Part shown: positions 61,250 to 64,000 of the stretch, piece after piece
Numbering within the stretch: position 1 is the first letter of the stretch
How the letters are laid out: each line of letters starts with the position of its first letter
The notes under the pieces: generated by a model
Told to the model about the DNA's origin: nothing
Seen by the model: the letters and a program-made list of their open reading frames with translations, nothing else
Databases searched by the model: none
Assembly: GCA_005239465.1 (NCBI GenBank)
Contig: SPAW01000024.1
Location: 62,001-126,000, forward strand
Source: Nitrospira sp.
GTDB taxonomy: Bacteria; Nitrospirota; Nitrospiria; Nitrospirales; Nitrospiraceae
Direction of reading: 5' to 3'
Length of the DNA: 64,000 nucleotides
Program-made: the position numbers and the translations under genes

Positions 61250-62695
61250 CTAGTCTTCCTCCACGCTTTCATCGCGCGCGGAGGGAATGCCGTAGCGTTT
61301 GCATTTCTCCCAGAGGGCTTTGCGTGATAGCCCCAGGATCTTCGACGCGGTCGTACGACTGCCTTCGACTCGCGCCAGCACGGCGACGATGTAGTCTTTC
61401 TCAAAGCCTTCCCGCGCGGTCGCGAGCGAAGTCACCGCCCTGCCTTTTTTCTTCGTCCCGCCGGTCAGGCCTTCGCTGCAAAAGCCGCAGGAGTCCTGCG
61501 GCGTCCCGCCTGTATATGGACAGGATTGGAACCCGCAGAGGTCGGCCGGCTGCACGGATTCGCGATCGCGCCCCAGCGCCACGGCCCGCTCGACCATGTT
61601 CTCCAATTCTCGGACGTTCCCCGGATACGAATAGCGAAGCAACAGTTCACGGGCTGGCTGTGAAAACCCCTTGAGCTTCTTGTTCATTTTTGTCGAGCAG
61701 GTCTGGAGCACATGATCGGCAATGACGAGAATATCTTCCTGCCGCTGGCGAAGCGGAGGAATCACGATCTGCACCACATTGAGTCGATAGAAGAGATCTT
61801 CGCGGAACCGCCCCTGCGCCACTTCCTTCCGGAGATCCTTTTGCGTGGCGCAGACCAGACGGACATCGACTTCAATCGTTTCGTTCCCGCCCACCCGCTC
61901 GAACTTTCTCTCTTGTAACACTCGCAAGAGTTTCACCTGGACCACCGGTGAAAGCTCCCCGATCTCATCGAGGAACAAGGTCCCGCGATTGGCCAACTCG
62001 AACCGCCCCCGCCGCTGACGAAGCGCGCCGGTAAAGGCGCCCTTCTCATGGCCGAACAGCTCGGCTTCCAGCAGGGTTTCGGGCAGGGCGGCGCAGCTCA
62101 CTTTAATCAGAGGATAGTCTCGTCTTGGGCTATTCTGATGCACCGCATTCGCGACCAGTTCTTTCCCCGTCCCGCTCTCGCCGAGAATCAGCACGGTCGA
62201 ATCGGTCGCCGCGACCAGCTTGATCTTGTCCAGCACCGCGCGCATCCGGCTGTTCGTCCCTAGAATGCCGTTGAAGCAAAACTTGTCTTCCAGCGCGGCT
62301 TTGAGGTCCTGATTCTCACGACGCAACGTGACGACGCGGCCGACCCGCTCGACGATCAGTAACAATTCATCCATCTGGAATGGTTTCGTGATGTAATCGA
62401 ACGCGCCGAGCTTCATCGCCCCGACCGCGGTCTCCACAGACCCGTGCGCAGTGATCACGACCACTTCCGTCTGCGGCGCCTTTTCCTTCGCGGCTTTGAG
62501 CACGGTCAATCCGTCGGCGCCGGGTAAACGCAGATCGGTGATCACGAGATCAAAAGTCTTCTCTCGCATCGCCTCGATCCCCTCGGTCCCGGTCGCAGCC
62601 GCATGGACGTCATACCCGACGGCCTCCAATGCATCCACCATTGAGAGCCGTATTAAGGGCTCGTCGTCGACCAAAAGTATTGCGAGCCCTTTCAT
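61250..62695 (-). CDS. NtrC-family sigma-54 response regulator
   Basis: A 481-residue regulator: receiver domain (LLVDDEP; phospho-acceptor Asp in DLVITDLRLPGADG), AAA+ domain with Walker A GESGTGKE, the sigma-54 contact loop GAFTGA and Walker B GTLFLDEIGELSP, then a Fis-type HTH (SRTTASKILGLSRKALWEKC). Between AAA+ and HTH is an unusual Cys-bearing linker near residues 386-407 (CGFQSC, CGFC). The ATG at 62695 overlaps the kinase stop as ATGA, so the two form a two-component pair acting at sigma-54 promoters. Confidence 0.93.
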   Translation of the reverse strand: MKGLAILLVDDEPLIRLSMVDALEAVGYDVHAAATGTEGIEAMREKTFDLVITDLRLPGADGLTVLKAAKEKAPQTEVVVITAHGSVETAVGAMKLGAFDYITKPFQMDELLLIVERVGRVVTLRRENQDLKAALEDKFCFNGILGTNSRMRAVLDKIKLVAATDSTVLILGESGTGKELVANAVHQNSPRRDYPLIKVSCAALPETLLEAELFGHEKGAFTGALRQRRGRFELANRGTLFLDEIGELSPVVQVKLLRVLQERKFERVGGNETIEVDVRLVCATQKDLRKEVAQGRFREDLFYRLNVVQIVIPPLRQRQEDILVIADHVLQTCSTKMNKKLKGFSQPARELLLRYSYPGNVRELENMVERAVALGRDRESVQPADLCGFQSCPYTGGTPQDSCGFCSEGLTGGTKKKGRAVTSLATAREGFEKDYIVAVLARVEGSRTTASKILGLSRKALWEKCKRYGIPSARDESVEED

Positions 62696-64000
62696 GACCC
62701 CTTCTCCACCAAGGAACGCTCGCGTGCAACCGGCAGGCACAGCGTGAAGGTCGTCCCCTTTCCGACTTCGCTCTCCACCAGAATCTTGCCGCCATGACGT
62801 TCCACAATGCCCAGGTTGACGGAGAGTCCCAGTCCCGTCCCCTCCCCCTCGCTTTTTGTCGTGAAGAACGGATCGAAGACACGCGACAGGACGGCCGGAG
62901 GAATACCGGATCCCGTATCGCGGACTTCAACACGGCAAACGCCCTCGGCCACGGATGTCCGGATCGTCAAGACTCCGCCGCTCTTCATCGCTTGTACGGC
63001 GTTCAAGATCAAATTCATCAACACCTGCTCGATCATGTGCCGATCGACCATCAAGCTGGGTAAGCCATGCCCCAGCACGGTCTCCAGCCGGATCCGATTG
63101 GGCGCAAACAGATGGGTCGTCAGCACCAACACCTGATCGACGATCCGGTTGATATCCGTCGGACTGAATTCCGGCTCATGCTGCTGGGAAAAATCGAGCA
63201 GCTGCCGTACGATCTTCTGCACGCGCCGGACGCCGTGCTCCATTGAAGCCCAGTACTCCTCCTGGCGCGTCGGCGACAAGGCGCCTTTTCGAAGGTTGTA
63301 GAGGCAATTGAGGATCCCGCCGAGGGGATTGTTGATTTCGTGCGCCACGCCCGCCGCGAGCTTCCCGACCGATGCCAGCTTTTCAGAATTACGAATCTGC
63401 TGCTCCAGCTTTTTCGTCTCCGTCATGTCGCGCGCGATGCCGAGCACGCCGAGAATCTCTCCCTCGACGCCTTGAAGCGGAGACACGCTGACCATCACCG
63501 TCCGGACCTCACCCAGGCGGGTCACAATCTCAACCTCATAGACCTGCTTGGCTCCGACGTCCAAGGTACTTTTGAGCCGTCGACCGCGATGGCGTCGTGA
63601 GAGGAGCGAGAGATAGGGTCGGCCTAACAGGTCGTCTTTGCGATACCCCCAGGCATTGACTTTGCTGTTGACGTATGTGAACTGCTGATCCATATCGAGC
63701 GTATAGATGACGTCGTTGGCATTCTCGAGCAGGTTTTCCAGATACTGCTTCGTCTCTTCGATTTCCCTGGTCCGCTCTCGCACTTTCAGCTCAAGTTCTT
63801 CGCGGTACGACTGCAGCTGGCGTTCGAGCTTCTTCCGATCCGTAATATCGCGGAGCTGCATCATGACCAGCATGTGATCGGCTCCTCCCACCCGAATCAA
63901 ATCCATTTCTACCGGTGTCTCACGTCCGGCGGCGTTGTAGACGGTAATTTCCTGGGTGGGAACCTGCCGTTGCTCCGTACTGATGTCGCGCAGCCAGCCC
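62692..64000 (-). CDS. PAS-containing sensor histidine kinase, truncated by the window edge
   Basis: The visible 435 codons are the C-terminal part of a longer kinase. They contain the end of a first PAS/PAC unit (LVMMQLRDITDRKKLERQL), a coiled-coil (KVRERTREIEETKQYLENLL), a second PAS (DVIYTLDMDQQFTYVNSKVN) with PAC, a HisKA domain (KLAAGVAHEINNPLGGILNC, phospho-His in AHEINNP) and an HATPase domain with N, G1 and G2 boxes (NLILNAVQAM, DTGSGIPP, GEGTGLGLSV). It phosphorylates the adjacent NtrC-type regulator. The frame is open to the window edge with no start in view. Confidence 0.92.
   Translation of the reverse strand, partial: GWLRDISTEQRQVPTQEITVYNAAGRETPVEMDLIRVGGADHMLVMMQLRDITDRKKLERQLQSYREELELKVRERTREIEETKQYLENLLENANDVIYTLDMDQQFTYVNSKVNAWGYRKDDLLGRPYLSLLSRRHRGRRLKSTLDVGAKQVYEVEIVTRLGEVRTVMVSVSPLQGVEGEILGVLGIARDMTETKKLEQQIRNSEKLASVGKLAAGVAHEINNPLGGILNCLYNLRKGALSPTRQEEYWASMEHGVRRVQKIVRQLLDFSQQHEPEFSPTDINRIVDQVLVLTTHLFAPNRIRLETVLGHGLPSLMVDRHMIEQVLMNLILNAVQAMKSGGVLTIRTSVAEGVCRVEVRDTGSGIPPAVLSRVFDPFFTTKSEGEGTGLGLSVNLGIVERHGGKILVESEVGKGTTFTLCLPVARERSLVEKGS

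Noticed and set aside
1-64000. CRISPR arrays, tRNA or rRNA genes
   Set aside because: No regularly spaced direct repeats and no tRNA-like cloverleaf or rRNA-like stretches were seen on either strand by reading.

Overview
The window looks like a chromosomal segment of a Nitrospira-like bacterium (phylum Nitrospirota). This is inferred from gene content, not from any search. The main clues are haem-binding gamma-subunit proteins of the nitrite oxidoreductase / ethylbenzene dehydrogenase type with a TorD chaperone, several five-haem c-type cytochromes, a SmbP-like histidine-rich protein, a Pup gene and many short palindromic repeats. The DNA is mostly GC-rich. An AT-richer patch at about 5.3-7.2 kb stands out. 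No rRNA, tRNA or CRISPR array was seen.

Left part (0-13 kb). A truncated hypothetical gene and a YbjQ-type gene run leftward, then a full-length uvrA-like gene carries a short palindromic repeat inside its coding frame. Next comes an accessory, defence-like stretch: a DUF4143 ATPase, the decayed tail of a second uvrA, a DUF3883 nuclease-like protein facing an endonuclease III-like protein, an orphan gene beside its own broken paralog, a WYL regulator, and a nucleotidyltransferase with a small partner gene. DUF3422 and CsgG/PDZ-type genes follow.

Middle part (13-33 kb). Housekeeping and redox genes: AlgH, nitrilase-family hydrolase, SmbP-like protein, sulfurtransferase, a five-haem cytochrome overlapping a histone-deacetylase-like gene, a deaminase, oligopeptidase F, a Bfd-like ferredoxin behind a Fur-box-like site, an exported flavodoxin, DUF192, a bifunctional (p)ppGpp enzyme with RecJ, the ubiquitin-like protein Pup and a proton-pumping pyrophosphatase.

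Respiratory block (33-47 kb). Nearly every gene points left: an HExxH protein, a polyferredoxin, TorD, a large gamma-type subunit, a B12-binding radical SAM protein, a membrane protein, TPR, TatA, NHL, a second gamma-type subunit, a PDZ protein and two five-haem cytochromes. The set reads as assembly, export and electron-transfer partners of a periplasmic molybdenum enzyme. The catalytic alpha and beta subunits are not in the window.

Right part (47-64 kb). A WD40 propeller, a thiol-redox protein, a cupredoxin lipoprotein, a small stress cluster (Hsp20, DUF2934, CsbD, DUF1328), a GYD protein, an exported methyltransferase, an aldo/keto reductase, an XRE regulator, PilZ, a frameshifted insertion sequence, a CYTH-CHAD protein, a secreted protein broken by a nonsense codon and a palindromic insertion, and an NtrC-type response regulator with its sensor kinase, which runs off the right edge.

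A recurring theme is invasion by short palindromic repeats. They sit inside uvrA, encode the tail of a cytochrome, abut stop codons, supply the start codon of a cupredoxin gene, are nested in each other and interrupt a secreted-protein gene.
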